From Sipunculus nudus (lineage: Eukaryota > Annelida > Sipuncula > Golfingiida > Sipunculidae): 64,000 nt of DNA. The stretch lies in contig CM049312.1 in assembly GCA_026874595.1 (NCBI GenBank), positions 66,310,929 through 66,374,928 on the forward strand, written 5' to 3'. This document shows positions 35,925 to 49,800 of this stretch, in pieces; within the stretch, counting starts at the first letter, position 1, and each line of letters opens with the position of its first letter. The translations under genes and the position numbers were made by a program. The notes under the pieces were generated by a model, which was not told the DNA's origin, made no database searches, and saw nothing but the letters and a program-made list of their open reading frames with translations.

Positions 35925-37925
35925 GGTGGAAGTAACCGCCTTCGTTTTAGGGCTTACTTAATTAGGCCTACTCTTAACATGGAGAATTATTATTTTTGGA
36001 CTCCGTGACAGGGCGATAGTGCACGCTTCCTCTTGTTTACACCCTGCACAAAAGCTCTGTAACTTCAGCAGCTGCGGGTCCTGGGTGTATTATCATTCCA
36101 TTTCCTATCGCCGGATTATAAATATTTATACCAAGAGAAATGTGTCTTGACGAATCGTTTTATTAATATCTTTTTCTTACACTTCTGATTTAATGTCTGC
36201 TGTTGATTACAAAATTGAATGAGATCACCTCAAATGTGCATAATATGCCCGTCGTATGTCTCAATTGTGACCTGTTACCTAAACAGGTTGGCGCAGATTG
36301 CGCCGAGCATCGAACTCCAGACATATATATTTCATTGGCAAATAATTTTATTGCAAGTTCAATGAAATTCTATAAAATTTCTGGTAAAGCAATACCGACG
36401 GTTAACGGATGAACGTTTATACTTTAGATGGACGCTGCCCATTCCATGATAATACAATCTGTTTATAAGATGAGTGTTTAAAATTCCCCGCTGCTAAACA
36501 AGGAAAAAACACAGAATTCTTACATACAAGAAAATTTTATTACAAGGATTTTTGTCCCATGAAGCGTTTGTCTCAGAATGCAACATTTAGATGTTTGGAA
36601 CAAAGCATGTTGATTCTGCATAGAAAGCTGCCCCTATAAATTTCACATTTTTATCCATGCACGCGCTATCCACTCATGCACTATGATAACCCTTATTTCC
36701 GTTTCATTACTTCGTCATCCAATTAAATTTTATTCGCTGCTACAAGCGTAATAAAAATTGCGCGTTGGCATGTAGGACACTTAATCGGCGCGTCATACAG
36801 AACCCTGAGGAAGCTGCTCACATTCTTCACGTTAGGTCACGTGATCAGGGAACAGTTGTACCGGGAAGCATTATGCAGGGAAAATATTCACATAAGATCT
36901 TATTCTCGGGTGAAATCACTTCACAGGTTACTTAGCAAAGATGCGATCATACCACCAACATATTGAATTTTATACAAAACTGATAGCATTGTGCAGCAAC
37001 AGGCCTCTCTTTTCCAGGCACGCGGGAAGTTTATATGTCATTTTCTTAGATGAGAAAAATTTCGAACCTTTTAACTTACGTTTACTTTAAACTGAATAAC
37101 CCTTGTCATAATCGATACATAAATCGATATTTCTTTTAACTGAATAACCTTTTCATAATTGATACATAAATCGATATTTCAAATAAAGTCATGTGGAGTA
37201 TGGTATAAGGAGCGATAATAGGCGACGATTATGTGTTTTTTTTTTTATAATAAAATATTTTTTTATGTAAATATTCCCAATATCATGAGCCACTTCCGAA
37301 ATTTAGAAGTCAGAACTAGCACCGGAATCACGGTTTTATAACCGAGGATGTATTTTGCGAATGTCATATAGCAGGGTACCCCGCGCTGTTGTTGTTTAGA
37401 GTCACGTGGTCTAATACAGAATTAACATGCGTGCCTTAGTTGTGGTACCTAGATTCGATTATATTTGCTGCCTGTCCATCTTAACGTGTTATCATCATGT
37501 TTGCTCCGGATTTCGATCTATTTGTACAAAAATTAGTGCTTCCGACAGGTGGGCATGCGATCATTCCTGTTCATGCGTGTTTGAGTGTGTGTGTGTGTGT
37601 GTGTTTGTGTTTGTTTGTTCACAGCCTAACTCACGCAATCATGAACAGAATCTCATGAAATTGTCAGAGCATTTCGGGAATGAAATCGATTAAATTTTGG
37701 TTTTGATCCGGAATCTGATTCTGGTCCTGATACGGACACTTGTGTACGAATGAACCCGGGAATATGGGCTGAAAAAAAATGAACGCACAGGTCCGCGTTT
37801 TGGCAACCTGTTCAGGTCACGGACGAGCGCCAAGCACCTCAGAGTGCCGGTGTCCAGAGTGTTCGGAGAACGTTTTTGAAACTTGTGCTCCCATGGCGGA
37901 GGCATGTATCCATTGGGATGGAGAT
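35925..37925. other. Intergenic space between convergent genes
   Basis: Non-coding. It contains a 49-bp tandem duplication at about 37086-37182 (AACTGAATAACC .. ATCGATACATAAATCGATATTTC), a (GT)n tract at 37585-37620, and a possible dispersed-repeat fragment near 36000-36120. No third gene was identified. Confidence 0.5.
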
Positions 37926-37932
37926 TTCTAGT

Positions 37933-37938
37933 TTTATT
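37933..37938 (-). terminator. Candidate poly(A) signal of the channel gene
   Basis: AATAAA on the minus strand, 84 bp past the channel stop codon at 38023. Confidence 0.45.
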
Positions 37939-38022
37939 CCCGGATACTGCAGGGCCAGGTCCGGTTTATCCGGACTCAAGCGTTTGTGAATCTGTCCGCG
38001 TATTGTCACCTGTCATTACAGC

Positions 38023-38192
38023 TCATAATGTCGTTTTTCCGTTTGATTGGTATTCTGACTGGTCACGTGATGGTTTATGTCGCTTCCCGATGACATGAAT
38101 TTTCAATGTGTTGTGTAAAAGGAAATCAAGGAGTTCAAATATGGTTAGCACCGTAGCTCCTACCCAGAGGCCGATGTTACCGCCAAGGTCAC
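38023..38192 (-). CDS. DEG/ENaC channel, TM2 and C-terminal exon
   Basis: Acceptor TTTTATTACAG, phase 1 in. With the preceding A it reads SDLGGNIGLWVGATVLTIFE, then LLDFLLHNTLKIHVIGKRHK, a short hydrophilic tail and a stop. The selectivity-filter position, Gly-X-Ser in most members, is Gly-Ala-Thr. The small residue Ser at the 'degenerin' position (LLS-D-x-G-G) is as in ENaC. The cytosolic tail is only about 35 residues. Confidence 0.92.
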
Positions 38193-40041
38193 CTGTAATA
38201 AAATATACACAATTAAACATACACATATGCACATATACACATTGTTGATTTAATTAATACAATTATCATTGCAAATAACTGATTACTATTCTTAAACCCG
38301 GTATATCATCCAAGTTACACCAAAGATAATCGCAAAATTCGGCAACGATAGGTCGTAATTCAAAGTGGTGCCGGCCAAACTGTTTTATTATACCGCCGCC
38401 AGGTTGCGAAGAATTAAAGTTTGCCCTTCGTCTCTCTACAGATAAAACAAGATAAGATATTTCTATTTCAGGTAAAGAACCAATATAAAAATAAAATAAA
38501 AGATGAATTTATGTTAAGAATAATAACTTTCTGGATGCGAACCATCATCTCCGGTTTCGTGTATACAAGTTTGCCAAGTAGACCACAGGACTGCAGACTT
38601 GATTGTGTTGTTGTTAAATAAACGCTTAATGATTATATTTGAACTATTTTCGAATCTACACATAAATCTATAAATATTTTTCAGTATTACCACATCAAAT
38701 TTTTGAGTCCATTAGATACATACATTGCCTTGGCACTATTCATTCTAGAATAGTTAAGAAACCGTGTGAGTACATTATTACAACCAATCCTGATTTTATT
38801 GTACATCTGTTTTGAATAATTACACCAGAGTGTGACATTATAAAACTTAGAACAGTATGCTTGGTACAAGGACGCAAGGACCGGCAGTGAACATGTTCTA
38901 AATCTATGCAAATGAATATTACTTCGTGTATATAAACTTCTTAAATACTTTAACATATATTCATGATCTTGCAGAGTATCTTGTACTACAACACCTAAAT
39001 ATTTCGATATTGGTACGAACTTAATTTCCAAACCTCCTAATATCATCTTTGGACAGACAAAGTTATATCAGTTACCAAGTGTTGGCTGGCAAGGGCGATA
39101 AAAGTCTACTGCTATGAAGAACCTTGATGGAATACTAATAGCTACTAATGCGAGGCACTCTATAAGGCTCAAATTTTGGCGTTTGATATTCTGTTTTAGT
39201 GCAGGAACCGGAGAACCCGGAAAAAAAACCCTCCGTCCTCGGACAGGCCAGTACAGCCCATTCTTTCAGCCACGCTGGGAACCAAACACGGTTCGTCAAT
39301 GTAGTGAACTGAGGGTGTTACCACTCGCTGCCCAGGTGAAAAGAGCACGACTTTTGGACACTGAAGAGCATTACAAGCCAGAATTGGTTTGTCAGGCCAC
39401 CGGCTCTTAATTCCTATAAATTAATTCATACTCACTCAGTAAATTTGTTGTAGAGTAGGCAATCTCCTGGTGCATTTCTTCATAATAAAGTTCTTTCATG
39501 TAGACATCTAAATTCAGGAAATTGTTCCTGTAATATCAAGACATAATGCTATTCAGGAAAACACTACAGTGATGAAATATGTTATTTTGATAAATGATTG
39601 TGGATGTATTTGATTAGTCATATCACGTTTCACCTATAACATTGTAGTACAGGATAAAACTATTACAGACAAATATATTATAAACCAGTTTACGGTAAAC
39701 CATTACCCCTGTTATGTATAATATGAAATAAATCTATCAGACAAATAAATTATTAAACCAATTAGCCGCATTACATATTTAACCTGTCATATTTAAATTA
39801 AGATAGAACTATATCAGAAAAATGTTTTACAGACCCCCTCCCCCCGGCCTATACTCCAGTCATTATTATATATAATTTGGGAATGAAAATGCATAAGATA
39901 AATGCATTATAAACCATTTTGCCCTATAAATTCAATATGTTCCCTTACTATATATAATTTAGTAAAAGAATATATAGCATACACATATTTTATAAACCAA
40001 TTAGCAATATAACATAAGCCCATTATCTCTCTCTCTCTCTA

Positions 40042-40082
<41 letters not shown>

Positions 40083-43000
40083 TAATGTGTGTGTGTGTGT
40101 TTTACAGTCAAAGTGTAAAATCAGTCAATTTACAAATTGCCTGATTCACTCAGGCATGTTACAAAATGACTGAAATTTTCAGGCATTTTACAAATTGACT
40201 GAAATATGTCCAATTATTTGACAGATTGACTGAAATGTTGAATTGGTGTAAGATAAGTCATTTATTTAAAATAGATTATTATCATGACATATATGTATTC
40301 TAATATGGTAACTTTGTTGTAAATTCTAAACTGTCTCAATAAAAGCTAAATAACTCTACCAGCCATCACGTGTGGCTGTAATCAATCAAAATATATTGTA
40401 CATGCATTTGACATTAACAACCACATGATTATGGCAATGTCTGCCAAAACATATAACCTAAAGCGGCCATTTGGTTTCTTGTTCTTGAATTAGAAAACAT
40501 TTGGTCATATCATTAGCTTACGCAGTTTCAGTTTTTATTAGGGCATGACACTAATAACTGGCTCTAATCAAAGCATGTGCAAAACTGACTCATGTGCTCA
40601 TTTAGTACTCAGCTCTAGGTTAAACACAAGTCACAGTTTGGCTCTATCAAAGCAGGTTCATGGCCGGCCCTTTAAAAAAATTACTCAATGCGATTAATGT
40701 TTGTCTCTTATTAAATAATGCAAATGGTAGCCTTATTAATGGTAGCACGCACAGTAATTGTGCTAAACTACCACTCTTTGTAACTCATCCAAGTATATCT
40801 TGATTACGTATTTGACATGAGCGTCTTTTTAAATTTGATTATCCTCATAATTCTCTATCAAATATTTAACATCAAATTTTGAACGCATACCTTAAAAAGG
40901 AAGACAAAAATATAAACTTTTCTCAAAAGTAGCAAGTTATGAAATATAAGAGAACACTTTATACTTTTTTCTTCACTCTTTAAGCTATGCATGTAATAAT
41001 ATGATGTGAAATATTATTGTGATTTTTCAGTTTAACTGTGATTTTCCTCCTCATCTTTTATCAAATATTTCATATCATATTATAACACATGAAGTTAAAG
41101 AAAGAAGTAGAAAAAAATATAAAGTTTACTCAAAATAAGCAATGTATACCATATTAGAATACATATATATCTTAATAATAATCAATTTAAATAGATGACT
41201 TGTCATACACCAATTCAAAATTTCAGTCAATCTGTCAAATAATTTGATTGATATTTCAGTCAATTTGTAAAATGCATGAAAATTTCAGTCATTTTGTAAA
41301 ATGTCTGAGTGAATCAGACTATTTGTAAATTGACTGAAAATATCAGGCAATTTGCAAATTGACTGATTTTACACATTGACTGTACCATGCATATGTACTA
41401 GATATAATTCCCCTACTACATATGAGTAAAAAAACATAATAAATATATTCTATTATAAACCCTATAGATCAGAAGGCTTTATTACATATTTTCCCTGTTA
41501 TTTATAATGTAGCATGACAAAAGCATACAAAATTTATTTAATACATGTATTAACAAGTGGGCCACCTAACACATATCCCTCTATTTATAATGTGCCAACA
41601 ATACCTGTTACACACAAATTGCATTATCCGTCGGATATATTCGAATATGACCTTACCTTATGAACTCAAAGTTGACTTTATTTCCATGTAAGTATACTTG
41701 CAAGGTTTCTCGGAAATCTTTGAAAGAATCAAGAAAGTCCTGGTCGGTTTGTCCTAACGCACTGGCGACGGTGCTCTGCCGACGAATCTTATCAAACGCC
41801 TCTGTATAATGCGCCTCCTGTTGGTCGACAGTGGTACTATTAAAATCTCCATTTACTTTTGCATAAAAGTCGTGAGCGGAGTAATTTCGTAAACTTCTCC
41901 AAGGAACCCGTAACATGTAACCAAATATCTTTAAATATCGCGTGCGCCGATCGGCTCGCAGGACCATATCATTCACGTCAGCAGCTACCATGCTGTAAAA
42001 GTTCTTGGTGCTCGGTTCACTCAACATATTCTCCCAAATTTCAAGAATATTTTCTTTTAAACGCGATAACGAGTCAACGAACTCGCGACTCCTGGAGCGA
42101 AGCGCGACGAAAAATAGTTCCAAATCTTTGAAAGCTTTATCCGTTTCCGCGGAAATAAATTTCTGTGCAAGTTGTGTTTTGCTGCTCTTGGTATTTCGGA
42201 GATATTCCTGCGCGAGAAACACTTTTGCTTGCACACTTCTCCAACCAGCTTTTTTAACTTTAGAAATTTCTGAATATATGGTATCTACAATATGTTCCAG
42301 TTCATGGGAAGCCCGTAAAAGTGTGTCATTGAGTTTCTCAAATTTAGTTATTCTTTTTTCAATCAGCTCTTTAGGTTTTAATAAAACGTTACTCTTGAAC
42401 ATGAAACGTCTATAATTATACCTCTTGCAGGCCTTGATGAATTTAAATTCAGCGTCAGACAGCAGTGACTGTTCTGCCATGGAGTCGGTTTGATTAAGAA
42501 ATATAAGTTTGAGAACGTTGCGGAGGTCTTGTAGACTGTCTATTAGATTATTAGTTGATTCATTTAACATGTTGAAATATTTCATGTGGATTTTCATATT
42601 ACTGGTAAATAGTGGAAGATGTATATAAGACATATCATAACGTCTGTTGTATGTTAACTGGAATTTGAGCAGGGGATCCCCACTTATATAGGCCAAATGG
42701 GTTTGAGTAATATTAGCAAGTGCTCGTTCTGCTTGAGTTTGGCGGGCGGCTAGATCCTGGTCCTTAATTAAATAGAGAACCGTGCGCTCCCCGGCACTCA
42801 AGCCAGCTTTATTCAAACTTTCAAACGTTTCTTTGAGGGCATCTAACATCTCATAAAATCCCGTGGTCACGTGATTAATAGCGCGTTCTTCCATGACTTC
42901 CCATCCGCGTAGAAAGTCGTGCTCGATGACGTATTTAACAGACGTAAGTCCTCGGTCACAATGGAATTGTATCCTACCCTTTAACTGAGCTAAATCCTGC

Positions 43001-43789
43001 GCTAAGACTGCTTTGAGAGTCAGCAGGGAAACCTGAATAGAGTCAAATGTGTTGTTCAAAGTTTTGGAAAGTCTCGTTAACTTGCTGACACTCTTTGTAT
43101 CAGATGCAACGATTCGCCTGTCGACTCGCTGGACAGTCTCACGGGCCCGTTTGAATTTGATTTTAATTTCGTCAAGGTTACCGCTCCTTAGGAAATTCTC
43201 GGTGTCGAAGTTTGACAGCGCACCGTAAGAGACGGTTGAACTGAACAGCGTGCGGTGACACGATATGGGACAGTAGCAGTCATCACCCGGTCCGCATTCT
43301 GTCTCCGACGCTTCTGACATCTCAAACTCCGCTGTAGTAAAAACAGAATATTCAGACCGTCAAACCAGGTACAAATTCTCCATAAAGTACGGATTGTCTT
43401 CATTAAATGATAGTCTCACTGATTTCATGACTAATATTAAAGATAGGAGTAAATGTATTAAACTGTTACTGTAGCCAAAAATATAAAACATAGGATTCAT
43501 TTCGAATGGAATAGAACAACTTTATACGTGTGTGTGTGTGTTACTGTATGTGTATGGTACAATTCCGCTGATTTAGAAAACTTTAGGACCTCACGACAAT
43601 TTCCTTTTTTTGTAATATCATTTGGCTTTCACAATATATGTGAACCGTCAATATAACTTCAAATGTGGGTGAATGACTCTCAGGCGAGGGAGGGGACACT
43701 TTTTTATTTACTGTAAATCTATTAATATTGAATTATCACTTTTTTACTATCACATATATATATGTGTGTGTACATATATATGTGTATAC

Positions 43790-43846
<57 letters not shown>

Positions 43847-46800
43847 TCTTGGTGTTGCAGGTCCTATATTATACAAGACATTCAGAGTCGTCTTGTTATA
43901 AGGATACTCTAATGAAATAATAGGTAATATTACGATACCATTTTGTGCCCGCTTCATCGACTTCTTATGATATTAAGACAATGTATCGCAGCCGTGTATT
44001 GAAGTAGAGTAATATGACCAAATATTCAAAAAGAGTAATATAAGGATGTGAAGGATGAGTGAGTTTTAAAGGTACCAATTAACCTACCTTTCTTAACAGA
44101 ATTTAGGCAATTTTTCGCTTCCTCTGTGTATATTTTAATTATCTAAGGGCAATTTTGATTGTGAAAGTTCTTATTAGGCCTTCGTGAAGGATGTGTGAAG
44201 TTATTCATCAACAAAATGTTTGTAAACACAGCAATGTTGACAAACGGAAAAACATGTAAACTAAGGTGGTAGGTTGAATATATGCGGCGCGGAGTTCAAA
44301 AAGGTCACTTGTTGCAAAACGCCATTTACAAAGCTCTGGATTATCTGCCTTGCTCCTAGATGGCCATGTTAAATTTGTTTGATTATTTTAGCGGGTCCCC
44401 CAATTATTATAAACACGTTGATATAAACAAAACAAAACAAAAAACTTTACGCGGTGATGCCCCTTTTTTCTGGCCTATATTTATAAAAGCTCCAAGGGAT
44501 TACCTGTAATTTTTGGAGGTGATTGGGCCCCTTTAAAGATACAGAAAACAAGAAACTCAACTCCTTACCTTCCTGCGGTAACAAACATTCAAGATAGCTG
44601 GTCAGGTTACATACTGGAGGATATCCTGCAAAAAGACACCACGTGTAATCAGCTGGGCTTGTACATAAGGTCATATATACCAAAAAAGGTAATTTTTCTT
44701 AAGACCCTTGTAACAAAAATATAGGGCAGTTTTTTTATCATTTTATTTACCAGTTAAAGCACTGAATTGAGTTTATGAGCAAAACGACATTTAGTCCATT
44801 TTCCATACCTTTAAATTATTTTTAAAAATTTGATCCAGAGTAAATATTACCAAAAATCCTCATTAGAAAAAAATATATCTACGAAAATGGGTTTGCCAAA
44901 TCTGAAGCACGATTAATTATTTGTATGCCTTAAGTACCTGAGAGCAGATTACAATATATACTATCGATTATGATTTGTTCCACCTTAGGTTAATATGTTT
45001 TACACTCATTTCAAAGACATACACGACATTTTTTAAATCAACAATGTCACGGTAAAGGTCATCAGGACAACAAAAAATAAAAGGTATGCTTCTCAGGCAC
45101 CGCTCGCTTCAGTTTACCACCCCCCCCCCCCCCCCCCCACACCTCTCCCCAATAAAAAAAATAGGGACCCATGGGTCTCGACGCTCAGCTGCATTTGTGT
45201 ATAAGGATATATGTTTATGAGGTTTTCCAAAATATTGGTCCTGTGATTAGTTTGAAGCCAACCTGTCTACACAAACTGAAGTTATCATCCATAAACTTAT
45301 TTGTGAATGGATGGGCCCTGTGACCTTAACCTTTGAACTTATGACCCCAAATCAAAAGGAAACCTCCCTATTGGCAGGTGCACCACATGCGGATGATGGA
45401 AGGATTGAGATGAAAAGTTTGGCTTAAAATGCATCCACAATCTATCTACAGTAGTGGGTCCTGTGACCTTGACCTTTGATCTCATGACCCCAGAATCAAC
45501 AGTTCTTACTTTAGTGGTGGGCCATATATGTCAGGTTTGAAACCAATATTTAAAACTAAACTGATGTTATGATCTGGAAAAAAATATGTGGATTGATGAC
45601 CCCATGACCTTGACCTTGTGACCCCAAAGTCCATTAGTTACTTCCACTATTGGCAGGTGATCAACATCTGGAAGATAGAATGTTTGAGACAGAAAGTTTA
45701 GCTAAAATACATCAACAATCTTTTTAAAGCAGTGGGTCCTTTGACCTTGACCTTTGGCCTTATGACCCCAAAATCAAAAGGGTACTTACATAATTGGTGG
45801 GTCATATATAAGCCAAACTTAAAACCAATATGTCAATCAAAACTGGAGTTATCATCCACAAACAAATATGTGGACAGATGGGCCCCTGTGACGATGACCT
45901 TTGACCTTGTGACCCCCAAATCAAGCGGTTTCTTCCCCTATTTGCAGCTCAGCTATATGTGCAAGGTAGAAGCTTTTGGATGAAAAGTTTGGCTTAAAAT
46001 GCATCAACAATCTTTCTAAATAAATGGGTACTGTGACCTTGACCTTATATCTCATGACCCAAAAATTGAACAGAATCTTCCCCTATTGGCAGGTTAGCAA
46101 TATCTTGAAGATTGAAGGTTTGGGATGAAAAGTTTGGCTTCAAATGCATATGCATTCTTTTTAAAGAAATGAATCCTGTGACCATGACCTTTGACCGATG
46201 GACCCCAAAAGCCACACGGTTCTTAATTTAATGGTGAGTCATGAATAAGATAAATTTGAAACCAATATGTCAAACTAAACTGGAGTTATCATCTGGAAAC
46301 TAATTTGTGAACAGATGGCCCCTGTAACCTTGACCTTTGACCATGTGACCCCAAATTCATTTATGCTCTCCCGATAATGGCAAGTCAGCTAAATTTGCAA
46401 AACGGAAAGTTTGGGATGAAAAGCTTGGCTTAAAATGCAGCCATAATCTTTTTTAAAAAAAGTGAGTCTTGTGACCTTGACCTCTGACCTCATGACCCCA
46501 AAATCATATAAGTTCTTGCTTTAGTGGTGGGCCATATGTAAGTCAAGTTTGAATTCCATGTGTCAATACAACCAGGAGTTATCACCTGGAAACAAATTTG
46601 TGTGATTGGACGGATGGACAGAGAAACAGACAAACAGACAGACAGGGTGATAACTATATGGTATCCACTTGTGATCAATAAACACACCAGGTTTTGGGAC
46701 ACAAGATGTAATTACAGCTGAGAAACTGACATGATTGTCATTTTATAGTAAAAAAAAATATTAAAAAAATATTCGTAAAAATAACAAAAAAATACAGGTG

Positions 46801-49800
46801 GCGCCACCACTTTTCGGGAAATGACAAAACTAGTCATGGTCAATATTCAAGGCAAGATTCATGACAATCCATGCATTAAATATCAAGATATTGGAGGTTT
46901 TGTATTATATTTATGATTATTCTGGGGGTTACTTTCAAGCCCCCTAGCTCGGAGGATATAGGTCGCAGTGACCTAATTTCAGGTTTCCAGGTGATTTTTT
47001 TATTGACGTCCCTGGATATTCACTTAGAAATTTCTAAGTCCAGCAGTTATGATTTGTGCCCAGCTAACGGACGGCCGGACAGCCGGATGGATGACGGACA
47101 AAGCGCCTTTCCTATACCTCAGTTGACTTACAGTCAGCTGAGCTAAAAATTATTTTGATTTTCATCAAAGAAGATAAAATAATACAATTTTGATCAGATT
47201 TCTTTTGTTATGTAGTGCCCTACCTGTTTAGGGAAAAAAATCTGTTATTTTATGCTTTTCCCTAATCATTTGACATTTTTATCACATACAAAAAGGTAAA
47301 AAATAAAATACCGCATTCCCGCACTGATTTCTCAAAGAAAAAGTGCCTGAGAACCCTACCTTTTTTTGCCTAATTCAGAAAAGATACAATGTTTTAAGAG
47401 AGTATGTTTTAATTTAATGCATTACTTATAATAAACCGATGTTGTGCTGACCAAAAAATATGCCTTGAGCGGAATGCGGTGATGTAAGTCCCGAGTGCAG
47501 TCCACAGCCTTAGGGACTCGCAGCTGGACTCGAAGGTCCCGGATAGTGCGGCGGCTAATGGAAAAATTGTTCAAATTGTGATAAAAGTACCAAATTTGGT
47601 ACAGTTGTAGTATTATACACTGGCTTTCATTTAAGAAACAGTTCCACGAAATATTCATGGTATTTCAGGGGTGGATCCTGCAATTACTTTGGGGTTGACG
47701 ATGAATAAATTAAATAATTGATAAATAATGTCTAATCTAAAAGTATTCGATCAAGGCCTTTATTTAGCAGCACATGGAATACAGAAGTCTGCTGATGCTG
47801 CAACTTTACTTTCAAGGGAAGTTAATTCAGTTTAACAAGCGACCAGAAGAATGGAACAGGATGTATTAATTTATCAAGTATTGTGCAGAACTAATTTATC
47901 ACGCCTTTTTAATTTTGTTAACATGTATAGATCGCAAACATGTTTCATGTAAATTATAACAAACGTAGGCTTACCCTTAATTGAATAATTAACTAAATAA
48001 AGGATATGGTGTCAACATGAATTAGTACATGGATATAGTTATAACTATTTATGTTTGTCAATCAGCCTACTAAAGAGCAAGTTAATTATTCAGTAAAAAT
48101 GTTTCGGAACTCTGCCTGTCTACCTTTCCTGTTCATATGAGGGCTCTAGACCCATTAAATTACAGACCTGTCAGAATTCCAATATAGCCACCACAGCCCA
48201 ATCGCTGATTTTCTTTCGCATATGATAACTCAACAACAACAACATACTTCAGCTTTCCCCAATTTAACGGGGATGATTGGTACATATAGGAGGGCTTCAG
48301 ACCTATTGAATTACAGACTTGTTGGAATTCCAATATGGCCACCAGAACATAATGGGCGTTTTTCTTTCGCACCGGATATCTCAACAAGAATATGCTTGAT
48401 CTTTATCATTTTCTCAGGGATCATTGGTGCCAATGCGGACTCAATCCCTTTCCAATAACAGAGCTGTCAGAATTCCAATATGGCTCCCAGAGCATAATTG
48501 GGGATATTCTTTTAAGCGCGATATCTCAACAAGAACAAGCTCGATATATCTCATTTACACAGAGATGATTGGAGACCTGTCGGAATTCCAATACGGCCAC
48601 CACAGCACTATCGTTGATTTTCTTTCGCAACAATGTGCTTGATCTTTCTCAAATTCACAGGGATCATTGGTGCCTATGAGGGCTTCTGACCTATTGAAAT
48701 ACAGACTTGCTCAAAATCAAAATGGTCAACAGACTACAATCCGTGATTTTCTATAGCACACATTAATTCAGACATATCTTCTTTAATATTATTTGAACCA
48801 GTAGGATTTTTTCCCTCATTCATATGGATAAAAACCTGTTTCTGTTGTCATATTTTTCAACTTTAACTTAATTTTTCACCCATATGTAATTTAGTCCAGC
48901 ACTAGCAGAAATGCTAATGCAGAAAGAGCAACATGGAATGCACATGGACTTATGAACAAAATTAAATCAGTCGAAGTTGATAAATTGATAAATAATCACA
49001 GTATTGTATGTATCACTTAGACATGGGCAACCACAGATAATGAATTTTCTGATGCATTCCACGGGTACTATGGTTATGGAAAAGTAAGGAAGATTATAGG
49101 GAGAGGAGGGGTCTTAGTTTACGTGCAACAGAAATTAAATGGTATGATGGTACCTTAATTAATGAAGATAAAGATTTGGCCATAATTTGCTGCTATATAG
49201 CGCCAGCAGGTTCATCATTCTATGTGGATGAAGATGAAATAAATGGTATGAACAGGCTTGGAAATATATTGGTATAGATGAATTTAATTTAATTCTCCTT
49301 GGAGATTTTAATGCTAGAACTGTAAATATAACAGATATACCAGATATACCAGGAGACTTAATTATGTGTTTAACTCCTTTTGGTAGCAGTGTAGTTGATT
49401 ATATAATTGTCAGTAGTTGTCTACTTCATAAGGTAGATGGATCCTGTGTATTATCAGATGATCCGTCCGATCACTTTCCTTTAAGCTGTTCACTTAATAT
49501 AATCAGATAAAGGAAATTGCTTTCGAATGAACACATAAGCGAACTGACAAAATTGGTGAACTTAAAACAAAGATGAATATGGTGAAGATAAAACAAATAT
49601 TTCAAAATCATTAGAACAAATGGAATGTGCTTTACTTTTCAAAACATTTAATGAAACCTTAGAAACATATCCGGACAAAGCAAGTGAGGCATTGGTTAGT
49701 ATTTATCAAAATATATCCTACAGAAATAAAAAAAACTTCCGAGACATCATGAAACTAAAGCAACCAAAATGCTGGGACAAAGAATGTGAATTGTGGAAAA

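Noticed and set aside
39114-39410. 98-residue plus-strand frame in a channel intron
   Set aside because: No recognisable family, no splice or start context and no conserved pattern; treated as chance.
41859-42415. Plus-strand open frames of 90 and 136 residues inside the giant channel exon
   Set aside because: They are shadows opposite a strongly supported minus-strand coding exon and show no family features.
43318-43320. Met at 43320 as the start of a separate 555-residue gene
   Set aside because: The residues just upstream are in frame to an acceptor, and the exons at 44625-44569 and 39527-39436 join in phase to make a standard channel.
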